From the NCBI RefSeq assembly GCF_050379415.1, contig NZ_JBNRLS010000002.1:868001-932000 (forward strand): 64,000 bases of DNA, given 5' to 3'. A program made the translations under genes and the position numbers. The notes beneath the pieces were generated by a model. The model saw nothing but the letters and a program-made list of their open reading frames with translations. It searched no databases and was not told where the DNA came from. Source of the DNA: Marinobacter sp050379415 (lineage in GTDB: Bacteria > Pseudomonadota > Gammaproteobacteria > Pseudomonadales > Oleiphilaceae). Within the stretch, counting starts at the first letter, position 1. Each line of letters opens with the position of its first letter. Positions 27,539-36,121 of this stretch are shown here, piece after piece.

Positions 27539-27603
27539 CACTCCCGAAGTCAGACCAGAAATCAGACTAAACTCATATGCCAAACCATGGCAGGAGAACA
27601 CAA

Positions 27604-28722
27604 ATGAGAATTGGTGTACTAGGCGCCGGCCAACTCGGGCGCATGCTGGCCCTCGCCGGATACCCGCTGGCCAAGACCTTTGTATTCTACGACATGTCCG
27701 GCAGCCCCAGCGCCGGACTTGGCGAAGTCATCATCGACCGCGAAGGCCAATACCTGGACGACTTCCTGTCCAGGGTAGACCGCGTCACCTACGAATTCGA
27801 ACACCTGCCGGTCGAGGTTGCCGAAAAACTGGCCAAAGAAAAGCCGGTCCACCCCTGCCCCCGCGCCCTGCAGGTGTGCCAGAACCGCGAAGCCGAGAAA
27901 ACCCTGTTCGGCCAGCTTGGCATCCCCACCCCCGAGTGGAAAATCGCCGACAGCGCCGAATCCCTGAAAGCCGCCGCCGAAGAGCTCGGCTGCCCCGTGG
28001 TCGCCAAGTCCATTACCGAAGGCTATGACGGCAAAGGCCAGGCGGTTCTGAAAGATCACGAAGACGCCGAAAGCGCGTGGGAAAGCATCGGACACCGGCG
28101 TCTGATCGTCGAGAAATTCGTCAACTTCAAGCGTGAGGTATCCATCATCGCGGTGCGCGCAGAAGACGGCGAACTGGCCTTCTACCCGATGGCCGAGAAC
28201 ACCCACCACGAGGGCATCCTGCGCTACTCCATCGCCCCGGCCCCCGGCCTCGAAAGGCATGTCCAGGAAGACGCCGAGCGCTACATCAAGGCGCTGTTGA
28301 ACGAATTGGACTACGTCGGCGTATTGACTCTTGAGCTGTTCGAGACCGAAGACGGGCTGGTGGCGAACGAGATGGCACCCCGGGTGCACAACTCCGGCCA
28401 CTGGACCATCGAAGGGGCCATGACCAGCCAGTTCGAGAACCACATCCGCGCCGTCAGCGGCCACCCGCTGGGAAATGTCGCGCCCCGTGGTCTAAGCTGT
28501 ATGATCAATATCATTGGCGAGCACGGCGACATCGAGCGGATTCTGGAACTGCCCTACGCGCACGTTCACCTCTACAATAAAGGGGAGCGGCCGGGCCGCA
28601 AGCTGGGTCATGTGAACATCCTGGCGGACAGCTACGAGGAGCTGGTCTGGCGGGTCCGGAACTGCGCGCAGTTCCTGCCGGGCTGCCCGGAGTTTAAAAG
28701 TTCTTTGACACCAAAGGGTTGA
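27604..28722 (+). CDS. purK: N5-carboxyaminoimidazole ribonucleotide synthase, PurK
   Basis: PurK uses ATP and bicarbonate to carboxylate AIR to N5-CAIR, feeding PurE. The 372-residue ATP-grasp protein starts with MRIGVLGAGQLGRML, and the ATP-grasp core runs from about 90 to 280 with KSITEGYDGKGQ and the metal-binding strand ALTLELFETEDGL-like segment near 245 (VGVLTLELFETEDG). AGGAG lies ten bases before the ATG. The frame opens further left from 27577, but that start has no ribosome site. Its 3' end overlaps the sodB promoter by a few bases. Confidence 0.95.
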   Translation: MRIGVLGAGQLGRMLALAGYPLAKTFVFYDMSGSPSAGLGEVIIDREGQYLDDFLSRVDRVTYEFEHLPVEVAEKLAKEKPVHPCPRALQVCQNREAEKTLFGQLGIPTPEWKIADSAESLKAAAEELGCPVVAKSITEGYDGKGQAVLKDHEDAESAWESIGHRRLIVEKFVNFKREVSIIAVRAEDGELAFYPMAENTHHEGILRYSIAPAPGLERHVQEDAERYIKALLNELDYVGVLTLELFETEDGLVANEMAPRVHNSGHWTIEGAMTSQFENHIRAVSGHPLGNVAPRGLSCMINIIGEHGDIERILELPYAHVHLYNKGERPGRKLGHVNILADSYEELVWRVRNCAQFLPGCPEFKSSLTPKG

Positions 28723-28746
28723 TATAGCTCAAATCGCCCTTATATT
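28719..28746 (+). promoter_or_regulatory. Candidate sodB promoter
   Basis: TTGATA at 28719-28724 and TATATT at 28741-28746 are separated by 16 bases, close to the sigma-70 consensus. They lie about 50-75 bases upstream of the sodB ATG. I see no Fur box or obvious RyhB-type pairing site in the leader by eye. Confidence 0.5.
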
Positions 28747-28793
28747 GCAGCAACGTACACTCACATAAACAGAGAGACAGGGAGAACGACCTC

Positions 28794-29372
28794 ATGGCAT
28801 TTGAACTTCCCGCACTGCCTTACGAAAAAAACGCACTGGAACCGCACATCTCTCAGGAAACCCTCGAGTACCATTACGGTAAGCACCACAACACCTACGT
28901 CACCAAGCTGAACGGCCTGATTGAAGGCACTGACAATGCCAACAAGTCCCTGGAAGACATCATCAAGAGCTCCAGTGGCCCGCTGTTCAACAACGCAGCC
29001 CAGGTGTGGAACCACACCTTCTACTGGCACTGCCTGAGCCCGAACGGTGGCGGTGAGCCGACTGGCGCAGCCAAGGACGCCATCGAGAAGGCCTTCGGTT
29101 CTTTCGAAGACTTCAAGAAAGAGTTCAACGACAAGGCCGCCAACAACTTCGGTTCCGGCTGGACCTGGCTGGTGAAGAAGGCTGACGGCAGCGTGGCTAT
29201 CGTCAACACCAGCAACGCGGAAACCCCGCTGACTGGCGCGGACAAGCCGGTACTGACGGTAGACGTTTGGGAGCACGCCTACTACATCGACTACCGCAAC
29301 TCCCGCCCGAACTACCTGGAAGCGTTCTGGAACCTGGTTAACTGGGATTTCGTCAACGAAAACCTGGCATAA
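28794..29372 (+). CDS. sodB: Iron superoxide dismutase
   Basis: SodB converts superoxide to oxygen and hydrogen peroxide in the cytoplasm. The 192-residue protein has all four metal ligands: His27 in EYHYGKHH, His74 in WNHTFYW, and the Asp and His of DVWEHAYY near 156-160. The segment AAQVWNHTFYWHCLSP is typical of the iron type rather than manganese. GGAGAA lies eight bases before the ATG. A strong terminator follows about 50 bases after the stop, so it is monocistronic. Confidence 0.97.
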   Translation: MAFELPALPYEKNALEPHISQETLEYHYGKHHNTYVTKLNGLIEGTDNANKSLEDIIKSSSGPLFNNAAQVWNHTFYWHCLSPNGGGEPTGAAKDAIEKAFGSFEDFKKEFNDKAANNFGSGWTWLVKKADGSVAIVNTSNAETPLTGADKPVLTVDVWEHAYYIDYRNSRPNYLEAFWNLVNWDFVNENLA

Positions 29373-29420
29373 TCAGCCGATTCCGGCTTTCAGACGGCGG
29401 TCCATTCGGGCCGCTGCAAG

Positions 29421-29445
29421 CGCCCGCCTTCGTGCGGGCGTTTTT
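29421..29445 (+). terminator. Terminator behind sodB
   Basis: A CGCCCGC / GCGGGCG stem with a short loop is followed by TTTTT. It lies about 50 bases after the sodB stop. Confidence 0.85.
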
Positions 29446-29559
29446 GTATCCGTTCAGCACCAAAAATGAACAAATTGATACAACCCTGCCGGGAAATCTC
29501 TGAAAAAATCATGGATACTCAAGGAAGTAGATTCAGACCAACCATTCAGAGGAGTTGAA

Positions 29560-30147
29560 ATGGGAACGACCCTTATCGGCCTGGCAGTGATCGCTGTCGT
29601 CGTTATCTACCTGGTGTTCATCTACAACCAGCTGGTGTCCCTGCGCAACCAGTTCAAGAACGGCTTTGCCCAGATTGACGTGCAGCTGCAGCGGCGCCAT
29701 GATCTGATTCCCAACCTGGTGGAAGCCGCCAAGGCCTATCTCACCCACGAGAAATCCACCCTCACCCAGGTGATGGAAGCCCGTAACAACGCGGTCAGCG
29801 CCCAGAAGGACGCCGCCACCGACCCGGGGGACAGCACCAAGATCCAGCGTCTGGGCGGCGCCGAAAATCTGCTGACCAAGGCCTTGGCCAACTTCTACGC
29901 CGTGGCAGAAAACTACCCGGAGCTGAAGGCCAACGAAACCATCCAGCAGCTGATGGAAGAGCTCTCCAGCACCGAGAACCGTGTCTCCTTTGCCCGCCAG
30001 GCCTACAACGACGGGGTCATGAACTACAACATCTTCCGCGAGAAGTTCCCCAACAACCTCATCGCGGGTATGTTCGCGTTCAAGGAAACCGCCCAGCTGC
30101 AGCTTGAGTCCCCGGAAGCCCGCCAGGCCCCGAAAGTCGCTTTCTGA
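29560..30147 (+). CDS. LemA family membrane protein
   Basis: The 195-residue product has one N-terminal membrane helix (about 5-23) and then the conserved LemA coiled region with the signature QLQRRHDLIPNLVEAAKAYL at about 45. Its role is not defined in general; LemA proteins often sit beside zinc metalloproteases of the M48 family, as here (next gene starts 10 bases later), which suggests a membrane protein quality-control pair. The start has GAGG six bases before the ATG. Confidence 0.92.
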   Translation: MGTTLIGLAVIAVVVIYLVFIYNQLVSLRNQFKNGFAQIDVQLQRRHDLIPNLVEAAKAYLTHEKSTLTQVMEARNNAVSAQKDAATDPGDSTKIQRLGGAENLLTKALANFYAVAENYPELKANETIQQLMEELSSTENRVSFARQAYNDGVMNYNIFREKFPNNLIAGMFAFKETAQLQLESPEARQAPKVAF

Positions 30148-30157
30148 GGCCTGAGCC

Positions 30158-32131
30158 ATGGCTCATCCCGGATTTTTCCAGCGCCAGGCCCATGCCCGGC
30201 GCAACACCGGCCTGCTGGTGTTCCTTTTCCTGACCGCGGTGGTGCTGATCACCCTCGCGGTCTGCGTCGTTGGCTACCTGGTCACCCGCAGTGAAACCTC
30301 CAGCCTTGCCTTCCATCACTGGCTGCTGTCCAGCCATGGCCTGATCACCGCTTCCGCCGTGGTCGCCCTCATCGGCATCGGTTCGCTGGTACGTTGGGTA
30401 GATCTGGCCGGCGGCGGTGAACGGGTGGCCCGCATGGTGGGTGCCCGCGCCATCGATCCCGACACCCGCGATCCGGACGAACGCAAGCTCCGCAACATCG
30501 TCGAGGAAATGGCCATTGCCAGCGGGGTTACCGTGCCGGAACTGTATGTGATGGACCAGGAGACCGGTATCAACGCCTTTGTCGCCGGCTACACGCCGGG
30601 CGAGGCGGTAATGGTGGTCACCCATGGCGCTCTTACCCAACTGAACCGGGACGAGCTCCAGGGCGTTGTCGGCCATGAATTCAGTCACATCCTCAACGGC
30701 GACATGCGGATCAACGTACGCCTGATTGCATTGCTGGCCGGCATTCTGATGATTGGCCAGATCGGCCAGTTCCTGCTGCGCGCAGGGTTCTACAGCAGCC
30801 ATGGGGTCCGGTCCCGGAACCGGGATGGCCGCGCCCAGGCTGCCATGGCCTTGGTGGGGCTGGCCCTGATGATCATCGGCTACGTGGGCGTGTTCTTCGG
30901 CCGTCTGATCCAGTCCGCGGTCTCCCGCCAGCGGGAAATGCTCGCGGACGCCTCCTCGGTGCAGTTCACCCGTAACCCCGAAGGCATCGGCGGGGCGCTG
31001 TTCAAGATCGGCATGAAGGGCGGCTACCTGGACACCACCAGCCACGCCAGCGACATGAACCACATGTGTTTTGGTGAAGCCGCGCGGATGAAGTTCACCT
31101 CCCTGCTGGCCTCACACCCGCCCATCGATGTGCGCATCAACACCATCCAGCCCGGCCTTCTGGCCCGCCTGCGCAGCCGGCTGCGAGACACCCGGCCCAG
31201 CGCCGATCTCCGTACCGGCGTCCAGACTCCGGCAGGTGCGGCGGGTTTTGCAGATGTTGCCCGGGACATCTACCAGCCGGTCCGGTCCGGGCGTACCGCC
31301 CCGATTTCCCGCGCCGCGCCGGTGCCGGCAAAGGAACTGTCAAGCCAGGTGGGCACGGTCACCCGGCAGGGTGAAGACTTCGCCATCAGCTTCCTGGAGC
31401 AGCTGCCAGCCACCTTCCGCACCCTGCTCTACACCCGCGCCGGGGCTATTCAGTTGTGTTATGCCATGCTGGTGTGTGAGCTCTCGCGGGAGCAGCAAAA
31501 GGAGCGCCTGGCCCTGATTGCCGAGCACCCGGTGCTGGGCTGCCAGCCGGAGATCATGGAGAAGATCCTGCCGGCCCTGAAAAGCATTGGTGAAGGGGTG
31601 CGTTTCCCCGCCCTGGAACTGGCCATGCCGGCTCTTCGCAAGCTGGATCCGGAGGAACGGGACGGCCTGATCAACAACGTCCGCAAGCTCGCCGCGGCGG
31701 ATGAGAAGATCAGCCTGTTCGAGCTGACCCTCACCAGCTTCCTGTCCCGCCACCTGGGTGATCATGCCGGCCGTGCAGTCCCGGTCCGCCACAAGAGCTA
31801 CAAGCCACTGCTACCGGCAATCCAACGATTGCTGAGCCTCATGGCCCGCGCCGGCACTGCCGACAACACCGAGGCGCAGAAACTCTACCAGGAGGCTGTT
31901 GCCGGTTTCGTCGATAACCGGAAGGGAGACCTGCCACCGCTGGAGAAAGTCACCATGCGGCAGTTGCAGGAGGCACTGAGGGCATTAAACAGCCTGTCGC
32001 CCCTGCTGAAGCCAGCCATCATCGATGCCTGTGCTCATTGTGTGAGCCACGATGGCAAGGTGGAAGTCAAAGAATACGAATTGATGCGGCTGGTAGCGGA
32101 CCAGATGGATTGCCCGATGCCGCCGCTTTAG
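30158..32131 (+). CDS. M48 family membrane metalloprotease with a C-terminal helical domain
   Basis: The 657-residue protein has membrane helices at about 18-42 and 52-72, then the peptidase domain with zinc motif HEFSH (His173, Glu174, His177) and further helices at about 185-205 and 225-250. It is related to HtpX but about 370 residues longer; the extra part (about 340-657) is soluble, helical and without a motif I know. It probably degrades damaged membrane proteins. The adjoining LemA gene and short spacing suggest one operon. The RREMLADASSVQFTRNPEGI segment (about 258) contains the third zinc ligand region. Confidence 0.9.
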   Translation: MAHPGFFQRQAHARRNTGLLVFLFLTAVVLITLAVCVVGYLVTRSETSSLAFHHWLLSSHGLITASAVVALIGIGSLVRWVDLAGGGERVARMVGARAIDPDTRDPDERKLRNIVEEMAIASGVTVPELYVMDQETGINAFVAGYTPGEAVMVVTHGALTQLNRDELQGVVGHEFSHILNGDMRINVRLIALLAGILMIGQIGQFLLRAGFYSSHGVRSRNRDGRAQAAMALVGLALMIIGYVGVFFGRLIQSAVSRQREMLADASSVQFTRNPEGIGGALFKIGMKGGYLDTTSHASDMNHMCFGEAARMKFTSLLASHPPIDVRINTIQPGLLARLRSRLRDTRPSADLRTGVQTPAGAAGFADVARDIYQPVRSGRTAPISRAAPVPAKELSSQVGTVTRQGEDFAISFLEQLPATFRTLLYTRAGAIQLCYAMLVCELSREQQKERLALIAEHPVLGCQPEIMEKILPALKSIGEGVRFPALELAMPALRKLDPEERDGLINNVRKLAAADEKISLFELTLTSFLSRHLGDHAGRAVPVRHKSYKPLLPAIQRLLSLMARAGTADNTEAQKLYQEAVAGFVDNRKGDLPPLEKVTMRQLQEALRALNSLSPLLKPAIIDACAHCVSHDGKVEVKEYELMRLVADQMDCPMPPL

Positions 32132-32148
32132 GGGGCAAGGGTAAAGCT

Positions 32149-32271
32149 GGGGTCAGAAGAAGGCTTTCAACTCAGGGGTCTGATGAAAGCCTTCATCTGA
32201 CCCCATCTTCAGGCGAACCTTGGGTGTATCGTATCCAAGCTGGGGTCAGATGAAAGCGTTCATCAGACCCC
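32149..32271. repeat. REP cluster with one truncated copy
   Basis: A half hairpin at 32149-32168 (GGGGTCAGAAGAAGGCTTTC only) is followed by a T-T hairpin at 32175-32204 and an A-A hairpin at 32242-32271 (linker 37 nt). The half copy stops after its first arm and apical part. Confidence 0.88.
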
Positions 32272-32310
32272 AAGAGGTGACCCCAAGAGGCATGCCCCCG
32301 TCTTCAAAAC

Positions 32311-34272
32311 TCACTGCGCCCGCATCTCGCTGCCGGGATCAAACAGGTCATCAATCGCCGGCCGTTCCTTCGCGTCGGGCAGGCCGAGTTTCTCGCGGAC
32401 GTTCAGGTTCACCTCCCACAGCGCCTTGTACTTCTCGTCGGTCGCGACTACCGCGTCCGCCTTGCCCAACATGATCTTCGGCCTCAGGAAAACCAACAGG
32501 TTGCGCTTGATCCGACTCTGGGACTCGGAGGAGAACAGGCGGCCGAGGAACGGGATATCGCCCAGCAGGGGCACCTTGCTCTTGGTGACCTGGAGGTCGT
32601 CGCGGGTGAGGCCGCCGAGGACGATGGTTTCGCCGTCGTCCGCCAGCACGGTGGTCTTGATTTCACGCTTGTTGGTGACGATATCGGAGGCGTTCTCGAT
32701 ACTGTCGGCCACGCTCTCGGTGGTCTGCTCCACCACCAGGCGCACCAGGCCGTCGGCGCTGATGGTCGGGGTCACCTTGAGGGTCAGACCCACGTCGCGG
32801 CGCTCGATGGTAGTGAACGGGTTGCTCAGGCCATCGCCGGTAACCGCCGTCTGGCCGGTGCGGAAGGGCACGTTCTGGCCTACGGTAATCTCCGACTCCT
32901 GGTTATCCAGGGTAATGATACTCGGCGTGGACAGCAGGTTCGCCGCACTTGAGGTGGACAGGGCCTGGAGCAGAATACCCCAGCTCAGGCCGTTCTCATC
33001 CCGCTCGCCCGCGCCGATGGTGATGCCTCCCGTTGCCGGGGTGATGGCCGATCCACTCAGGATTGCAGTGAGCACATCCCCGAGACTCCGACCGACATTA
33101 CCGAAATTGGTACCGACTACCGGTGTCGATTCACCGGACTCGTCCCCCGCCGCGAGCTGGACGCCAAGGTCCTGCCCCAGCTCATCACTGATCTCGACAA
33201 TGGCCGCCTCGATCATCACCTGGGCCCGGCGAACATCCAGTTGCGCCACAATCTGCTCGGCTTCCTGCATCAGGGAGGGATCACCACGGACCACCAGGGC
33301 GTTCAGGCCCTCGTCCGCGAAGACTGAAAAGTTGTTGTTCGGGTTCCCGCTGGTGCCACCGGTACCGCCGCCACTGGCAGAACCGCCTTCCTTGAGCACC
33401 TCACCCATTACACCCTTGAGGATCTCGGTCAGGTTCTTGGCATCGGCATGTTTGAGCCGAATCACCTTGGTGGTACCACCGGTAGCCGAGGGCTGGTCCA
33501 GTTTCCGGATCAGCTCACGCATCTTCTCCCGGAAGGTTTCATCGCCCCGGAGAATCAGACGATTGCTGCGTTCATCGGCGGTGACGCTGTATTTGCGGGC
33601 GGCATTCTCGCCCCCGGCCTTGCCCAGCTCATCCGGCGCCAGTTCCTGCAGCAGGGTCACCATGTCACCGACCCAGGCTTCCCTCAGCTGGATCACTTCC
33701 ACCTCGTACTTGGAGGGGCTGTCCAGCTCCCGGACGATCTGCTCGATGCGTTCGATGTTGGAACGGTGGTCACTGACAATCAGGGCGTTGGCGGCCGCTA
33801 CACCGGCCAGGTGCCCGTACTTGGCCACCAACGGTCGCAAAATGGGCACCAGCTCCAGGGCGTTGGCGTTATCAATCTGGATGACCCGGGTGATCAGCTG
33901 CTCAGAAGGCGTTTCGGGAAATCGGTCCAGTATCTCGGCGGATTGCTTGGCGTCTACCTGCTGCACGATCTTGATCACCTCTTCCCCGGGGATGGCGGTA
34001 AAGCCGTGCACGTTCAGCACTGCCAGGAACAGATCGTAGATTTCATCCTTGTTCATGGGGGCGCTGGAGAGCACCGTCACCTTGCCCTTGACCCGGGGGT
34101 CCACCACAAAACTGTAGCCGGTGATGTCTGCCACCTGGGTCACGAAGGCGCGGATGTCCGCATCCTTGAGGTTCAGCCTCCAGGTCTCCTCCTGCCCGTG
34201 TGCAAGAGACATCATCGGGAGAAGGATCAGCAGCGCAATGGCCCGTAGAAGATTCGTCTTGTGGTTATACAT
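32311..34272 (-). CDS. gspD: Type II secretion system secretin, GspD
   Basis: GspD forms the outer-membrane ring through which folded exoproteins leave. The 653-residue protein has a signal peptide (about 1-25), the N0-N3 ring-building domains (from TWRLNLKDADIRAFVTQVAD to about 330), a Gly/Ser linker (SGGGTGGTSGN), and the secretin pore domain with VPFRTGQ and ETIVLGGLTRDD. I use the ATG at 34272, which gives a normal leader; an earlier GTG overlaps gspC by ten bases. It is the last gene of the gspN-gspC-gspD operon. Confidence 0.93.
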   Translation of the reverse strand: MYNHKTNLLRAIALLILLPMMSLAHGQEETWRLNLKDADIRAFVTQVADITGYSFVVDPRVKGKVTVLSSAPMNKDEIYDLFLAVLNVHGFTAIPGEEVIKIVQQVDAKQSAEILDRFPETPSEQLITRVIQIDNANALELVPILRPLVAKYGHLAGVAAANALIVSDHRSNIERIEQIVRELDSPSKYEVEVIQLREAWVGDMVTLLQELAPDELGKAGGENAARKYSVTADERSNRLILRGDETFREKMRELIRKLDQPSATGGTTKVIRLKHADAKNLTEILKGVMGEVLKEGGSASGGGTGGTSGNPNNNFSVFADEGLNALVVRGDPSLMQEAEQIVAQLDVRRAQVMIEAAIVEISDELGQDLGVQLAAGDESGESTPVVGTNFGNVGRSLGDVLTAILSGSAITPATGGITIGAGERDENGLSWGILLQALSTSSAANLLSTPSIITLDNQESEITVGQNVPFRTGQTAVTGDGLSNPFTTIERRDVGLTLKVTPTISADGLVRLVVEQTTESVADSIENASDIVTNKREIKTTVLADDGETIVLGGLTRDDLQVTKSKVPLLGDIPFLGRLFSSESQSRIKRNLLVFLRPKIMLGKADAVVATDEKYKALWEVNLNVREKLGLPDAKERPAIDDLFDPGSEMRAQ

Positions 34273-34304
34273 CTGGCGATTTCGTCCTGTATCGTTGATC
34301 CCGG

Positions 34305-35162
34305 TCAGCGCCACTGCTCGGGTATGGCATAACTAACGGTGAGGATGCTTCCGTCACGCTCGATTTCGATTTCCAGCTGGGCCTGGCCTCGCCAGCTTTC
34401 CAGCAGGGATTTATCCTGTTCCAGGTCACCCAGCCGCTGACCGTTGATGGCGGTGATCACATCGCCGGCCTGAAGGTTGACGGCATTGAGCATGGCGTTG
34501 GAGCCGTCGTAGACATAACCTGACATGCCGCTATCATCCACCGGGCTCAGGCCGTATTGGGCCAGCGCCGCCGCACCCTGGCTATCCAGTTGTTCCCGGG
34601 CACTGGCCAGGAAGGCATCCGGTGACGATTCTGCCGGCACATCCTCCACTTCTGCAACCATGCCCGAATCCACCGACTCCTCAAAGGTCAGTGATTCATA
34701 GCGCCCACCCCGACGCAACAGGATCCGGTCCGGTTCCACCTCGGCCAGTTCGGCATTGCCGGGCAACATGTCACCCACCCGATAATACGCGGTTTCGCCG
34801 TTACTTCCTGCAACTATAGCACCGGAACCCTCGGGGCGTTCGCCAACCAGTACCCCCTCAAGCCGAAGGCGCAGGCCGGTTTCCGGTGCCGAGCGCTTCA
34901 CGGATTCCGCCACCCCCGCCTGAACGCTGGGCCGACCAAAGAAATCATAACCAGCGATCGGAAAATCCTGGCCGCCGGAACCGGCCATTCCCAGCGACTC
35001 CTGGGACGGTGCCACCGGCACCGGCCGGTCATCCCAGGCCACCAGCCAGGTGACCCGGGCCAGGGCAACCGCGAGGTAAAGCGTCAGCCCAAGCAACAAC
35101 AGATTGGCGAGAATCCCGGACACGCGGGCCTGGGCCTGGGCCTGGCGAGGAAAGACCACCAT
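34305..35162 (-). CDS. gspC: Type II secretion protein GspC
   Basis: GspC links the inner-membrane platform to the secretin. The 285-residue protein has one membrane helix (about 17-40), a periplasmic homology region (about 95-150, LRLEGVLVG... RVGDMLPGNAEL) that binds GspD, and a C-terminal PDZ domain (about 195-285, LQAGDVITAINGQRL). It starts one base after the gspN stop and gspD follows 32 bases after its own stop. The other gsp genes are not in the window, as in the Pseudomonas-type split loci. Confidence 0.92.
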   Translation of the reverse strand: MVVFPRQAQAQARVSGILANLLLLGLTLYLAVALARVTWLVAWDDRPVPVAPSQESLGMAGSGGQDFPIAGYDFFGRPSVQAGVAESVKRSAPETGLRLRLEGVLVGERPEGSGAIVAGSNGETAYYRVGDMLPGNAELAEVEPDRILLRRGGRYESLTFEESVDSGMVAEVEDVPAESSPDAFLASAREQLDSQGAAALAQYGLSPVDDSGMSGYVYDGSNAMLNAVNLQAGDVITAINGQRLGDLEQDKSLLESWRGQAQLEIEIERDGSILTVSYAIPEQWR

Positions 35163-35163
35163 A

Positions 35164-35955
35164 TTATATGCCTCCGGGAATCAACGGTTGCCGGACCCGG
35201 AACACCACGTCGTCCGGACTTGCCGAATCCGACCAGGGCTGGTCGGCCAAGTCCACCATACGCTTGTAGACCCGTATTTCCATCATACCGTTCCAGAGCA
35301 GATTGGCCTGGGCGGCGGGGCCATCACCACCCTGCTCCGCGATCTTCAGCTCCACGCCACCCTGGACTGTATCCAGGTTGGCCTGCATGGGCGGGAAATC
35401 CGCCGAACCGGTCTGATCACCCATGGGCCAGGTTACCCGGCCGCCCGGCCACATAGCCAGGCCATTGGTCCGGGTAATCCGGTTATCTTCCCAGGCCAAC
35501 TGCAGACGCTCGATGTTCACATCCCCTTCGATCATGGCGCCACGGCTCTTGCGGATCAGCTCGCTGAATTCTGAAACCCCGATGTGACCGGAGGCATCCA
35601 GCGTCGCGCTCAGTGGCCAACCCAGCGTCAGATCGCCCTGGAGCGAGGATTGTGCCGTATCCAGTTCAATATCCACGGGCAATGTCATTCCACCAGGGGA
35701 AGGCCAGCCCAGCGCCCAATCCATCCGCAGCGGATAACCGGCGACCACGACACCCGCGGCACCGTCCCACAGTTTGCCGGACACCTGCCGCACCTGAACC
35801 TGAGGTGGCACATTCACATGGGCAGACGCCTGCTGCCACACCCAGCCGGCGGGCACCAGAATCACGAGTGCCACCACATACACCAGTGCCCCAAGCAGGA
35901 ACAGCAACAGCAGCTTGCCCAGGCGGAAAAAGGATTTGGTTTCGGTGTCACTCAT
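35164..35955 (-). CDS. gspN: Type II secretion protein GspN
   Basis: GspN is an accessory inner-membrane component of some type II secretion systems. The 263-residue product has a basic N-terminus, one membrane helix (about 13-34) and a periplasmic beta-rich domain. It is the first gene of the gspN-C-D operon, with one base between its stop and gspC. The family assignment rests on position and topology and on the GspN-like strand pattern (AGVVVAGYPLRMDWALGW). Confidence 0.85.
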   Translation of the reverse strand: MSDTETKSFFRLGKLLLLFLLGALVYVVALVILVPAGWVWQQASAHVNVPPQVQVRQVSGKLWDGAAGVVVAGYPLRMDWALGWPSPGGMTLPVDIELDTAQSSLQGDLTLGWPLSATLDASGHIGVSEFSELIRKSRGAMIEGDVNIERLQLAWEDNRITRTNGLAMWPGGRVTWPMGDQTGSADFPPMQANLDTVQGGVELKIAEQGGDGPAAQANLLWNGMMEIRVYKRMVDLADQPWSDSASPDDVVFRVRQPLIPGGI

Positions 35956-36028
35956 TCATTAATACACACATAAAAGTCTGGAATCCGAGTCTAACAAAGG
36001 CATGGGGCAAGTTCATGACAAAAAACGA

Positions 36029-36064
36029 AAAACCCCGCACCAGTTTGACCCGGTGCGGGGTTTT
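36029..36064 (-). terminator. Terminator behind groEL (bidirectional form)
   Basis: A long stem AAAACCCCGCACC / GGTGCGGGGTTTT with T runs on both sides lies 58 bases after the groEL stop. It can end the groESL transcript and could also act on readthrough from the other side. Confidence 0.9.
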
Positions 36065-36121
36065 TCAGGGTAGATCGGGCCAGGTCCCGGAATTCGGGAC
36101 CCGGTCGGGATCAGGCCGGCA

